Below the pieces are notes generated by a model, which searched no databases, had not been told where the DNA came from, and saw nothing but the letters and a program-made list of their open reading frames with translations. This document shows positions 21,481 through 31,166 of a DNA stretch of 64,000 bases, piece by piece. Both the position numbers and the translations under genes were made by a program. Position 1 is the first letter of the stretch, and every line of letters begins with the position of its first letter. Origin of the DNA: Cheiracanthium punctorium (lineage: Eukaryota > Arthropoda > Arachnida > Araneae > Cheiracanthiidae); the NCBI GenBank assembly GCA_038373885.1, contig JAWZYV010000771.1, forward strand, positions 806,001 to 870,000, written 5' to 3'.

Positions 21481-21583
21481 GTATTAGTCCTTTTTGGCGC
21501 GATTATATTCGGCGACTTTTTCTTGGCGCGATAAATTAAGCTTTTATGGTAAACCTGCCGTTTGACGATCGTAAGTTAAGACA
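21469..21583 (-). repeat. repeat A terminal module (T), right copy, inverted
   Basis: Read on the minus strand it starts TGTCTTAACTTACGATCGTC and ends TACTAAAGCTGTACC, matching 4970-5078. It carries two TTGGCGCGA motifs (TTTTTGGCGCGA near 21490 and TTCTTGGCGCGA near 21522). Confidence 0.75.
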
Positions 21584-21625
21584 GAGTAATCCTAAAGCCG
21601 GCTTTCTCGCTGATGACGACGTGCT

Positions 21626-21916
21626 GTGGGCCGTGGTAGGCCAGTGGTTAAGGCGTTGAACTCGTAACCGGAAGGCTGTGGGTTCGATACCGGCGTACCA
21701 CTAAAGACCACCGTGTACATGCGGTGTACGTGCACGCTAAATCCGTGGTTCCGAAAGTCCTCTCGGCGGTTGCTAGCAGTTTCCGAGCGGTGCCAATATT
21801 CAGAAGTCCTCCACCTTCTGATGACGTTCCAAATTGGGGCGGGAAAAGGACGTATATATAGCTCTAAGCGACACATTCAGAGACGCGAGCTGTCCTCTCC
21901 TGGCAAACAAACTATA
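21626..21916 (+). mobile_element. tRNA-derived SINE with perfect 14 bp target duplication
   Basis: The head resembles a tRNA (anticodon-loop-like CTCGTAA, CGT, Thr-type). An A box lies around TAGGCCAGTGGTTAAGG and a B box GGGTTCGATACC at 21680-21691; these would be an internal RNA polymerase III promoter. Identical duplications GATGACGACGTGCT flank it at 21612-21625 and 21917-21930. The tail is A-rich (GGCAAACAAACTATA). Perfect duplications indicate recent insertion. Confidence 0.9.
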
Positions 21917-21930
21917 GATGACGACGTGCT

Positions 21931-22545
21931 TTAATTTTATTTTAATGGCTGTATTTTAAATTAAATTGTATTATTTAATTATTTTTTAAATTTAAAATGG
22001 ACGTTTAGTTTCATACTGACTGTTTATTTACAGTTTAGTATGAATTAACATTCTTTTGATTGTGCTCTTTAGGTTAATAATTTCGTTTCCCTTTGTCTAT
22101 TTGTTAAGGATAGAAGAAACAAATAATAACGTTATCAATATACCGTGAAATATTAGATATTTTGATTTTATTATTTCAATATTGCAATAATTTAGCGATT
22201 TTAATCAAGGTAGGAGATAAGCATTGTTTGTTTATGTTTGTTATGATTTAAACCAATTCTTTACTTTTGCTTATGTAATCTTTTGTCAGAATACTAAAAT
22301 ATTTTTTTAATGTCTTTTTTATTTATGCTATTTTTGCGAGGTATCGTCTATCGAATATTATTTGTTTGCTTTATTTAATTTATTCTACTAAAAAGAGAAG
22401 GGGGGGTTGTAGTGGGCACAGTCCCTCTCACATAAAAGTAATTAAATTTTATTAAACCGAATCTAAATGTACACGTAAGTTTGTAATCTGTTAAAAATTA
22501 ATTTTTTCATAAAAATATATAAAAGCCATTAAAATAAATCATAGC
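21931..22545. other. unassigned AT-rich stretch
   Basis: No coding or repeat structure was recognised beyond simple A/T runs and a G run at 22402. Confidence 0.45.
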
Positions 22546-22679
22546 AAAGTTAAAGGCGACGATCAGTTATCTGGGAAACCAGCGCCATCCGATCCGCCAT
22601 ACTGTTTACAATTGGCATCGGCAAGGCAAACTTGGGTTGGAAGCACGATTTTGTCGCCAAAACAAAAGCGTGCTAAAAC

Positions 22680-23050
22680 GGACTAATACTAAAGCTATTC
22701 CAACAACGGTACAACGACACATATAAAAAGTATTTTTGGATCTGGACGTACGTTTCGGCAGAAATATTTTCCATGCATAGTACCAACAGTACCAGACAAG
22801 AGTGGGGACTGAAAACTTGATCTTTTTAAATAGAAAAGATTGATAAATGTATATTATGTTCGTTAATTTACAATGTTTTAGTCTTACATCTTTTAAACGC
22901 CAGTTTCTTTTCGAGTGTTACTTGTCAAAATTAAAATAATTCGTGAACAGCATTTCCTACAATTATTTATTTGACTGTAGGCGTTATTTCACCAAGAGGC
23001 GGGACTTTTCCCACCCAGCGCGCCATAATTAGTGCGCGAAAACAATGCTT
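22680..23050 (+). repeat. repeat A, copy 3 (partial)
   Basis: After GGACTAATACTAAAGC (the end of module T) it follows 45400-45720 in the same orientation through TCTGGACGTACGTTTCGGC, TGAACAGCATTTCCTACAAT and AGAGGCGGGACTTTTCCCAC. It is inverted relative to the end of copy 2 (18770-18830). Confidence 0.82.
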
Positions 23051-23343
23051 GTAAGTGGCAGCAACCAGTATATTAATATCAGTCATAATTCGGGGTGGGA
23101 GGGGGTTTACAAATAAACAGTAATTTTAAGATTTTTTTTTTTTTTACCCTCCGCTAAAGAGGGTAATAGTTTTGGGCAGACAAAAAAAGTCGTGGATGAT
23201 AATTGATAGTAAATAAAATCTTACAGATCTCACGGAAATATGAAACACACCAAGATCCGACACATGATTGGAATAATGGATACTTGAAAAATTTCAAAGT
23301 AACTTTCAAAGAGTCTATTGTGGTCAGTTTTTCCATGCCGTCT

Positions 23344-23378
23344 GTACGTACGTACGTACGTACGTACGTATGTATGTA
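23344..23378. repeat. (GTAC)n microsatellite
   Basis: Seven GTAC/GTAT units directly precede the ~180 bp tandem repeat. Confidence 0.9.
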
Positions 23379-23905
23379 ACTCGCATATCTCAAAAACTAT
23401 TGGTCGTAGAATGTTGAGATTTGATATTTAGGATTGTTCTATGATCTAGTTGTGCACCTCCCCTTTTGGTCGCAATCGAGTGTATAGTTTATGTACAGGA
23501 CCGCCCAAAAGATTCGAAATACATTACGCTCTATGGGCCGAAATTCATTAAACTCGCCTAACGCAAAAACTATTAGGCGTAGAATGTCGAAACTTCATAT
23601 TTTGGATAGTTGTAACATCTAGTTGTGCACCTCCCCTATTGGTTCCATTCGACTGGATAGTTTATCTACAGGACCGCCCAAAACATTCGAAATACATTAC
23701 GCTCAATGGGCCGAAATTCATTAAACTCGCATATCTCAAAAACTATTAGGCGTAGAATGTTGAAACTTTATATTTAGGATTGTTGTAACATCTATTTGTG
23801 CACCTCCCGTTTCGGTTCCATTCGACTGGATAGTTTATCAACAGAATGGCCTAACAGATTCGAAATACATTAAGCTCTATGGGCCGACATTCATCAAAGC
23901 GTTTT
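23375..23905 (+). repeat. tandem repeat, ~180 bp unit, 3 copies
   Basis: Units start at AACTCGCATATCTCAAAAAC (23377), at 23551 (CTCGCCTAACGCAAAAAC) and at 23735. Each continues through GTAGAATGTTGA, GTTGTGCACCTCCCC, ACAGGACCGCCC and CGAAATACATTACGCTC. A decayed fourth copy runs at about 24200-24350. Confidence 0.85.
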
Positions 23906-24155
23906 TTAGAGGTTTTGGGCTATTTCAAACGACGCAGGAGTGATATATGCTGTAAAGAGTTAGAAAATGAATTTCTCCATTAAAAAAGTGTCTTTATCAT
24001 TTACAGTTCTGCTACAGGAACACTCAAAAGATTTCCAATACATTACGGTCAATGGCAATTTTAGGGGCATTCATCCATTTCAAGCACAATACCGTCCTAC
24101 CACATAAGTTAGGTAATGGTCCGACCACGGTCACGTGCCTCCCTCAAGAACTATG

Positions 24156-24185
24156 CCAAAAGTCGCCAAGCTTGGCGACTTTTGG
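24156..24185. repeat. 30 bp perfect palindrome
   Basis: CCAAAAGTCGCCAAG followed by its exact reverse complement with no spacer, centred on AAGCTT. It shares TCGCCAA with the minisatellite downstream. Confidence 0.9.
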
Positions 24186-24390
24186 TGTACGTGTGTGCAT
24201 ATTTAACTCTCAAATCTCAAAAACTATTATGAAATTTCATATGTAAGATTGTTGTAACATCTAGTTGTGCATCTCCATTTTTGGTTCCAATCTACTGGAG
24301 TTTCTTTACAGGACCACCAAAAAGAATTTCAGTACTTTAATGTCTATGGAAATCTTCAATATAATACAATTGTAGTCAGTCATTGTTTGG

Positions 24391-24650
24391 TCCATGCCCA
24401 AAATCTCGCCGTCTGTCCTCGACCTTGGCGAGTTTTGCCGAAATGTCGCCAAATTTGGCGATAGTCAGTCATTTGGTCCATGCCCAAAGTATCGCCATTT
24501 GTCATCGTTCTTGGCGAGTTTTGGCGAAATATCGCCAAATTTGGCTATAATCTGTCATGTTGGTCCATGCTTAAAATCTCGCCAAATGTCGTCGACATTG
24601 ACGAGTTTCGCCGAAATATCGCCAAATTTGGCGCGAAAAATTATTTTGTA
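24391..24650 (+). repeat. minisatellite, ~87 bp unit, 3 copies
   Basis: Units start with CCATGCCCAAA or CCATGCTTAAA at about 24391, 24478 and 24566, and carry TTGGCGAGTTTTG and ATCGCCAAATTTGGC. The short open frames here are by-products of the repetition, not genes. Confidence 0.85.
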
Positions 24651-25109
24651 TTTTGTATAACTCTAAAACTTTAACCCGTAGAATTTTGAACTTTTGTATT
24701 TAGAACTATATTATAATATCTAACTGTTTTCAATATCTTTTTTGACAGCAATCGACTAGGAATTTATTTACAGGGTGAGCCAAATGACTTTAAATACATT
24801 AAGGTGTATGGATGCATTCAATTCATTGAAAGTCAGTGGTCAATGACTACTTTGGCTATCCCCAAAATCTCGCAAACTATCTCAAGTTTGTCGGCTTTTG
24901 GTGAAATATTGTCAAATAAAGTGTTAGAAGGAAATCTTTCAAATTGAACTCAACTTGGCGATATCGAAATATTTGGCTAGAAATCGCTATACTTTACTAT
25001 TATTGATATTTTATCTCTTTCCAACAAATAAGTTTAGAGGAAGTGCGTAAAAAACATTTTTGAATTAATAGACGCGCAAGGAAGTCATGTGTTGGACACA
25101 TCAGATTTT
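24651..25109. other. unassigned stretch with decayed repeat traces
   Basis: It contains weak echoes of the upstream tandem units (CTCTAAAACTTTAACCCGTAGA; CAGGGTGAGCCAAATGACTT). No gene was seen. Confidence 0.4.
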
Positions 25110-25405
25110 TTTATTTTTATGTAAGTAAACTGCTCTGAGTATGTGTAATTTCGAGTGTTTATTACTGACATTGAGTGACCATACCGACATGACCATAAAT
25201 GATGTCGCACTCTTTTCGATATTTCTTACCCCGCCCCTCGTCACATGTCACGCTATATTACATAAACATCTATTTGCTATTCAGAAACAAAGCACGACCT
25301 TATATTTTATAATAATCATTTTTTTTTTATTTTTAAGCTTTAAGTATGTGTTTTCATGGGGCATTTGTGAGCATAATCTTCTTTTGAGTGAAGAACTGCT
25401 GCTAC
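25110..25405 (+). repeat. repeat A fragment, copy 4
   Basis: It matches 44900-45190 in the same orientation, through AAACTGCTCTGAGTATG, CGATATTTCTTACCCC and CATTTGTGAGCATAATCTTC, with numerous differences. It lies 2 kb downstream of copy 3 and in the opposite order to that at 45 kb. Confidence 0.75.
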
Positions 25406-25616
25406 CTTCAACCGAGTTGTGTAGTGGCTATAGAACCCTGTACCACACTACGGGTCGAGGTTCCAGTAGCGTAGCTACAGTGGGTGACAGACGGGGCGGA
25501 TATAAGTGGTGTCACACCCCATACGAGCATTTTTGCCCCCCATACATGCGATATTTTCGGAATTTTTGCTGTACAAGCCATCGGGTGTCACCCCTTTGAG
25601 GGTGACACCCGGGGCG
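25406..25616. other. GC-richer spacer with possible MITE ends
   Basis: GTGACAGACGGGGCGG at 25483 and GGGTGACACCCGGGGCGCAG near 25600 look like termini of a small element. No target duplication was found. Confidence 0.35.
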
Positions 25617-26517
25617 CAGTGGCGGCCCGTGGTCAAAAACGTTAGTGCAGCCGGAAACATACGACACACTAACGTTTTTGGACCCCCCCCCCCCCCAGGA
25701 ATGGAAAATCTTTGTTACTGAATTCGAAAGCTGGCGGATTAAGCCCTCACACAGGATAAAAAAAAAAAAAAAGAAATTACATAAAAATGTAAGAGATCCT
25801 ATTTTACTTCCATAAAAAGGACATAAATTTCAACCAGCCGCTCCTATCCTCAAAATTGCATTAATCCGTGTCTGATTCGAAGTTTCCTGAGAATTTTCTT
25901 TTGTAATGATAACTTGAGAAGAAAAAAAAAGGAAAAGAAAACTTACTTATTTTTTATAAGTCAAATCAATCCGCTTTTCTTTAAAACTTGCGAATCAGTC
26001 AGTGATGTCCTCATAAAAAGGCGTTGTTTTAATTCAGATATCATTATTTTTAAAAGCTCTTTAAAATTCATCTTGTTTAAAGAATTCTCTCGCTCGCCAT
26101 GTCCTTTTAATGCTAGTTCTTGCTTACTTAAAAACAATACTGCTTTGATGGGTAATTGCATGAAGCGTCTATTCAGGCTTACCTTCTTGATAAATTCAGC
26201 ACTATAAAGTCGAGAGTTTTCCTTTAATGCGTCAGCAATTTAGCTCCCACTTCTTATCAACTCCTTAAATTTAAAAGAATTTTTTAAATGCTCGATTGAG
26301 CTTTCATGTGTTTTACGTGCTCGTGTGATGGTGGTTAATCCATCCTATCCAGTACCATTCCAAACGGTCTTTTTTATCTCAACAATTAAACACGTCCAAC
26401 AAAACTTTCTTTTGTAAATAAAAATTGCCCCATAGCCACGAGAATAGTGCATATCATGAGAAATGGAAGCTACGACCATGCTGGGACGAACCTGCTTTTT
26501 TCTTATGAATGGACAAT
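25617..26517 (-). mobile_element. hAT-b family, copy 1, truncated
   Basis: It starts CAGTGGCGGCCCGTGG and continues through GGAATGGAAAATCTTTGTTA. It carries the minus-strand transposase N-terminal region and breaks off at about 26517 where another repeat (AGGGTGGAGTGAAAA) begins. It keeps about 360 bp (25814-26172) that copy 2 at 49199 has lost. It also preserves the uninterrupted site ATGCTGGGACGAACC, in which copy 2 carries a nested element. Confidence 0.82.
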
Positions 26518-26539
26518 AGGGTGGAGTGAAAATGGCCAA
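25961..26539 (-). pseudogene. hAT-b transposase, TTF zinc-finger and N-terminal region
   Basis: On the minus strand one frame contains CWTCLIVEIKKTVWNGTG and, continuing, HESSIEH. These fit a TTF-type zinc finger (CxxC ... HxxxxxH) of ZMYM1-like hAT transposases. A second frame contains AVLFLSKQELALKGHGE, matching the conserved FLGKQELAFRGHDE block of that family. Frames are broken between 26160 and 26345. The catalytic core and dimerisation domain are absent, so it is a remnant. Confidence 0.78.
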
Positions 26540-27030
26540 AAAAATTTTTTTTTTAATTTTAATATTGCCTGACTCAACAAATGGTGCTGTATGGCAAAAA
26601 AGTCACAGAAAAAAAATTCTAGTCCATTCACTGATTGTCTTCAGGTTCCACACTGGGCTCAAAGAAAGGAATGTTAACGTAAAAAGCCAAAAACTCAATT
26701 TTTTAAAATTTAATTTTAATGTTTAAAATAACTTTATTTTCTGGCTTAAAAACAGTTCTAACTACTAAAAAGAAACAATACGGCAATGTGTTATTGTCGT
26801 TAAGGAAAAAAAAAAGAAAGAAAAAAGAAAAGAAAGAAAGAAGAAAAAAAAAGTCACTAACTTGCAACCGAGCGTCATAAGTTTTGGGGTATATTTTGAA
26901 TATATAGTTATTAAATATTTACATATTACTTCATTTTTAAAGACAATTAATATTTAGAAAGCACATTAATACAGAAAAGGAAATGATACCAAATTTACCT
27001 TTCGAGTATTATTGAATAATAAAACACTTT
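26518..27030. other. unassigned, with AGGGTGGAG repeat and purine tract
   Basis: It starts with AGGGTGGAGTGAAAA, a block that recurs inverted at about 39820-39885, so it is probably an edge of another element. 26803-26853 is an almost pure A/G tract. The rest is AT-rich. Confidence 0.4.
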
Positions 27031-27033
27031 ATT

Positions 27034-28459
27034 TTAACCAGTCTTCAATTTTGGAGTCAACATGCCGGGCAAAATAATGAACTTTGGTAGTTCCTTTCGT
27101 GATTTGATTCCACAACGAATATATCCATCTCTGGCTTTTGCTGCACATGTTAGCAATGATGCTTGCGTTAGTAGTCTTACATGCCTTTCTGCTGCTTGAG
27201 AAGGGCAAGGGAGCTTCTCTATTTCAAATTCTGAACCGTTTCTGATCATACTTGCTACGTCATCGTCACTGAGGTTCATGGTAGCTGGTGGTTCCAAAGG
27301 ATTGTCCCAGTGAATCATCTGAAAATACTCCTCTGCTTCGAAATTTATATTTGGAAGATCAAATTGACGTATTTTGTCCCTCCCATTCAGTTTTTATTAC
27401 TTTCAATATTCTTCTTAGGCCAAGTTCTCGAATATCTGATCGTTCATCAAACAGCATTGCCAACAGCATATATTTTCAGAATGAGCAGAATAAGAGTTCC
27501 TCTGAATAACTAACTTCATGAACGATTGACTTAAAATCTTCCGGCAAGAATGAACTTCATTTCATCATTCCATGCTCTATGAGTAGCTCCTAGGATTTTC
27601 TTTATTTCAAACCAGGATGGCACGTATACTTTCATCACATAGTCTACTAGGAGTTTGAAGCATTTTGTTCGCTCGGCAGTCGATACGTACAGGCGCAGTA
27701 TTCTGTTCGCTGTAGTGAACCAGCATGAATGAGACATCCTTCCTGGACTTCTGTTTGCCAAATCTGGATGGCACTGTCCCGAGAATACTGCTAATATCGA
27801 AGAGGTGCTTTTTTTCTGTACTGAGGTCTTTTTTATTAATTTCAGGCAGAGCAACAGGAATAGAAACAAATTTTGTCACAGTAAGGGTTTCGTGCGTTTC
27901 CAGAGATTTTCCTGTTGTTCCAAAAAACTGGTGTGGCCCAGATGTTTTTCCTTCAATCTTATGGAAAAGGTGGCGAAGAGGCAGTTCATTAGTATGCAAT
28001 AAGCATAAAAACCAGTGCAATTTATGGCCGACAAAGATTTCAAGCCGTCTAACTACGCCATTTTTCTTCCCAACGTTGGCTTTCGTTCCATCGCACCCAA
28101 CGGCAACAAGATCCGAAAGTGTAATCTCTTTCTGTGTAACGAAGTTGATGATGCTGCAAGTAATATCAGCACTAGAGCCTGACTCCAGAATCACATGCCC
28201 TATGTACACAGAACCAGGTTCTGACAACATAACAATATGCTCTTCTACAGCTACAGTCGTATCTAACGAGCTTCTCTTCTTTTCTTGCATTATAGTTTTG
28301 TCCTTTCTTCCAAGAAATATATGGAGACAAAGAGTGCGTTACTTGTGTAGAATTAAGTTGTGATCGTATCTTTTCATTATAATTTTTAATAAGTAGAATT
28401 ACTTCTTGGTGACTTAGCTCAGGCAAGGAGGCTTTCTTCCAAATTTTTTCAACGTCCAA
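27034..28459 (-). pseudogene. degenerate transposon-associated protein (family with CDGT and CLLHTNELPLRHL motifs)
   Basis: On the minus strand the N-terminal part is MDVEKIWKKASLPELS. A long frame from 28290 has LVAVGCDGTKANVGKKNG, WFLCLLHTNELPLRHLFHKI and LPEINKKDLSTEKKHL. A frameshift near 27755 moves to a frame with PGRMSHSCWFTTANRILRLY and VMKVYVPSWFEIK. The C-terminal part (27318-27034) has LPCPSQAAERHVRLLTQAS and ARDGYIRCGIKSRKELP. I recognise this order from a large family of uncharacterised arthropod and other invertebrate proteins that are probably transposon-derived. I cannot assign the superfamily. Relative to the family, a central N-terminal segment is missing around 28290-28330, and frames are broken, so it is not functional. 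No flanking inverted repeats were identified. Confidence 0.65.
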
Positions 28460-29489
28460 AGAAACAATTTCGATGATCTATTTTACTGAAGGATCCTTCT
28501 TGTTCCCCTGCTTCCACAGTACACCATTTTTCGTGATTAAGAAATGCTTCATTAAATCAGAATACGTCGGCAACACTGTCTCTTTCAATTGTACTGGAAT
28601 TCCGAAAACACTACAAAAAGGTTTCACTTCTAGTTGTCATATTTAAGGCGACATTCGCAAAAAATCCCCACTCCGATGGGAAACGAGCGACCTCTGGTGA
28701 GCGAAGCGGACCCCCGCAGAGTGGGCGTCAAGGATAAAAGGGGTCTCTTACTGGGGGGGACGTTTTGACACTTTTATGACTTTATGACTTTGGGGAGAGA
28801 GAAAAGGAGAATTTTCCTCTCTCCGATCATCTTCTTTGCTGCTTGTCTGTTTACGAATTCCGAAAGAAAGAGATGATTGTTTTATTTTTGATAAATTTGT
28901 GTTCGTCACAATAAGCTTTATACAGAGTGTAAAAACTTAAAATTTGATTTTTAATTTGAAAAAAGAAATAATGTATACACATGTACATTTATTTATGGTG
29001 TCTTTTTTTTATCATGGTAAATAATGTTTAGATTAAACAATTATTTATTTATGTTAATAAAATGGGCAAAATTAAAAAATTTTACTTTTCTCGTTATGCT
29101 TTATAATTTAAAAATATCATAAAATATTGTATGCGTAGTTAGAGCTAGTTATTGAGAAATTGTAGTAATTTAAGTGCTCAATTTTCGTTTAGGGTACTTT
29201 TATTTAAACATTTATTACTAAAATGTAAAAATCATAACAGTACAAAAAATTAAATTCTTAGCATAAAAAAAATTATAAATTTGAGAATGCATTACTTTCA
29301 TCCTATTAAAGAGCAAAGTTTGTTTGCCTTTTTTTTTTTTTTTTTTTTTCCCAGAATATTGAAATGTTGTATAGGACATTGTATTTGACTTATTTGAATG
29401 GGATGTAGTTTATTGATTTTATAAACGGGTCACCTGAAGAAAAAACAAAAAAAAAAAAACAGATAACTCAAATATCTTGTAAATGGCAG
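28460..29489. other. unassigned stretch
   Basis: 28500-28640 may still be part of the degenerate coding region upstream. 28660-28760 is a GC-richer block (GGGAAACGAGCGACCTCTGG). The rest is AT-rich with a T run at 29331-29350 and an A run at 29440-29460. Confidence 0.4.
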
Positions 29490-29720
29490 ATTTATTTCTT
29501 CAAAAATGTAAAAATGCTCGAGGGATCTAGACCTAGGGGAGGATTACCCTCCGCGGGAGACTTTCTAAGGAATCCTAATCCGCATTTACTTGAAGTTTCG
29601 GAGAAAACCTCGAGAAACTCCGAAATGTTAGGCCAATGGACGCGACCTGGTTTCGAACCAGCACTTTTCTTCTCCCAGTTCAAAGCGCAAATAGCGCCAC
29701 TGGTAGGGCCCTTTCTTTAA
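29490..29720 (-). mobile_element. tRNA-derived SINE, minus strand
   Basis: On the minus strand it starts with a tRNA-like head (CAGTGGCGCTATTTGCGC, then B box GGTTCGAAACCAGG). A body with TTTCTCGAGGTTTTCTCC and AAAGTCTCCC follows, resembling the SINE at 46263-46540. No target duplication was identified. Confidence 0.6.
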
Positions 29721-31151
29721 AATACGTTTAAAAAAATTAATGTCTAAGTGTAGATTAACTTTTCCATGATTGTTGCCGAAATAATTGCCTCTGAGTACTA
29801 TTTTAGACTTTCAGAAATGCTTTAAAATCTTTTTATCTACTGATAGTATTTAGAAGTACAGTAAACATAAAAATATTTAAAAAGTCATTAATTCATTCTT
29901 TGAAAAACAGCTAACAAACACTTCATTTAATAAGTTTATATCGTGGCAACATGTTCCATTAAAGAAAGATCGTTGTGGATGACTTTCTGCTCACTTTCTA
30001 ATCATGTTGAGCCAGTAAGAAGATAAAAAAAAATGGAGCCCCTCTTACAACTGCGACTGTCAGTTCTTCATGTACCTGAACCCAGGCGAGTAGCCAGGAA
30101 AATTTTTCGGGGGGGATATATCCCGATATCCCCCCCCCCTGCCTGAACCTGTATGTCTTTGATAAGGTTTTTGTATTTTGCAAGCATAATAGCAGTGAGG
30201 AAAAGTTTTAAAATACGTATTCTTATTTGCTAGTTTTTCTAGAGCTTTTATCAATGGCCTTTTTAAATTCATATGCAAAATCCCTATAAACCTATATTGT
30301 TTATTTTATTAAAATAACTCATTTTTTAAGTTTTCAGTTTCTTCCAAAATCCAAAATGAATATAATACAAGGACAATTTATATTATTTATTAAAATGAAC
30401 AAAATAGTACAAGAAGGGATAAAAGAATGAAGAAAATAAGTATCCATAAAGAAATATACACATTTACGTAAATACACATATATAGACGAAGTGCTCCCTA
30501 TAGCCAACATTTTGTTTTAATTGTCCAACGACTCCAAGTCATGTATTGGTAGAGTGGCTACGCACTGCTGGATGAGACTACTTACAGAGCCAATTAATTC
30601 ATGGTAGAAGATAATTACGCTAACTTTATCGTTTTCTACCAGGCACAATTCAGAAATAAGGAATTCTAATAGAACTAAAAATTCTATAGAAATATTGAAA
30701 ATTCACGTATATTTTATCAAAAGTTTGGCACTTTTGATCGCAAGTTTTAAAAAATATCACTATGCCCTCTATGCTTTGATAAAACCTTTCATGTCCAGAT
30801 GTATCTGATACCAAAAAGCCTAGCTACTCTGGAGATGCATGATGCATTGCGACTGTAAGTGATCTCACCAAATAGCGCATAGCCACTTTACTGTACTTAG
30901 ACATAATTTTTCTAACTAGCTGGAGCCGTATAGCATAGGAAATCTGACTTTAAAAAATCTGTATATATACACTTAAAAAAAAAACCTGCTAATAAAAACG
31001 CAAACATTCACATGCATTGTATGTAGCATATATAAATCAATTCATATGAGCATCAAAATTTTCACCCAAAAGTTTTTACAAAACAATTTATTTATTGCTA
31101 ACTGAGTAGCCGTTCTTCACCCAAGCACAGTTGCTGTCTTTTTTTAACTCA
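29721..31151. other. unassigned AT-rich stretch
   Basis: A possible hAT MITE trace lies at 30083-30155 (GCGAGTAGCCAGGAAAATTT then G and C runs). The remainder shows no coding or repeat signal. Confidence 0.4.
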
Positions 31152-31166
31152 TAAAATCCAATAAGA

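Larger units (their letters stand above)
18766..21583 (-). repeat. repeat A, copy 2 (inverted relative to 41120-45480)
   Basis: From about 18770 to 21240 this is the reverse complement, with scattered differences, of 41120-45480. Shared landmarks include CCGCCGAAACCTATGTCCGG, GAGTAGGGTCCCCGAACAAT and CATCTTCGGGTTATCAGAAT. This copy is shorter because it lacks the 1.3 kb insertion at 42423-43724 and about 1 kb around 44000-45000. It has its own extra 247 bp block. No coding region was recognised. It ends at the T module (21469-21583). Confidence 0.85.

Noticed and set aside
21626..21700. Functional tRNA gene
   Set aside because: The arms pair poorly and the unit is embedded in a 291 bp element with target duplications, so it is a SINE head.
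24394..24660. Open frame of 88 codons with repeated SP(S/F/N) and FGEISPNLA motifs
   Set aside because: It is a by-product of an ~87 bp minisatellite whose period is a multiple of three in part. There is no family resemblance.
27725..28363. 212-codon plus-strand frame
   Set aside because: It is antisense to the degenerate minus-strand coding region that carries the recognisable motifs.
28460..31151. CRISPR-like or bacterial insertion
   Set aside because: No regularly spaced identical short repeats and no compositional block of bacterial type was seen in this or any other part of the window.
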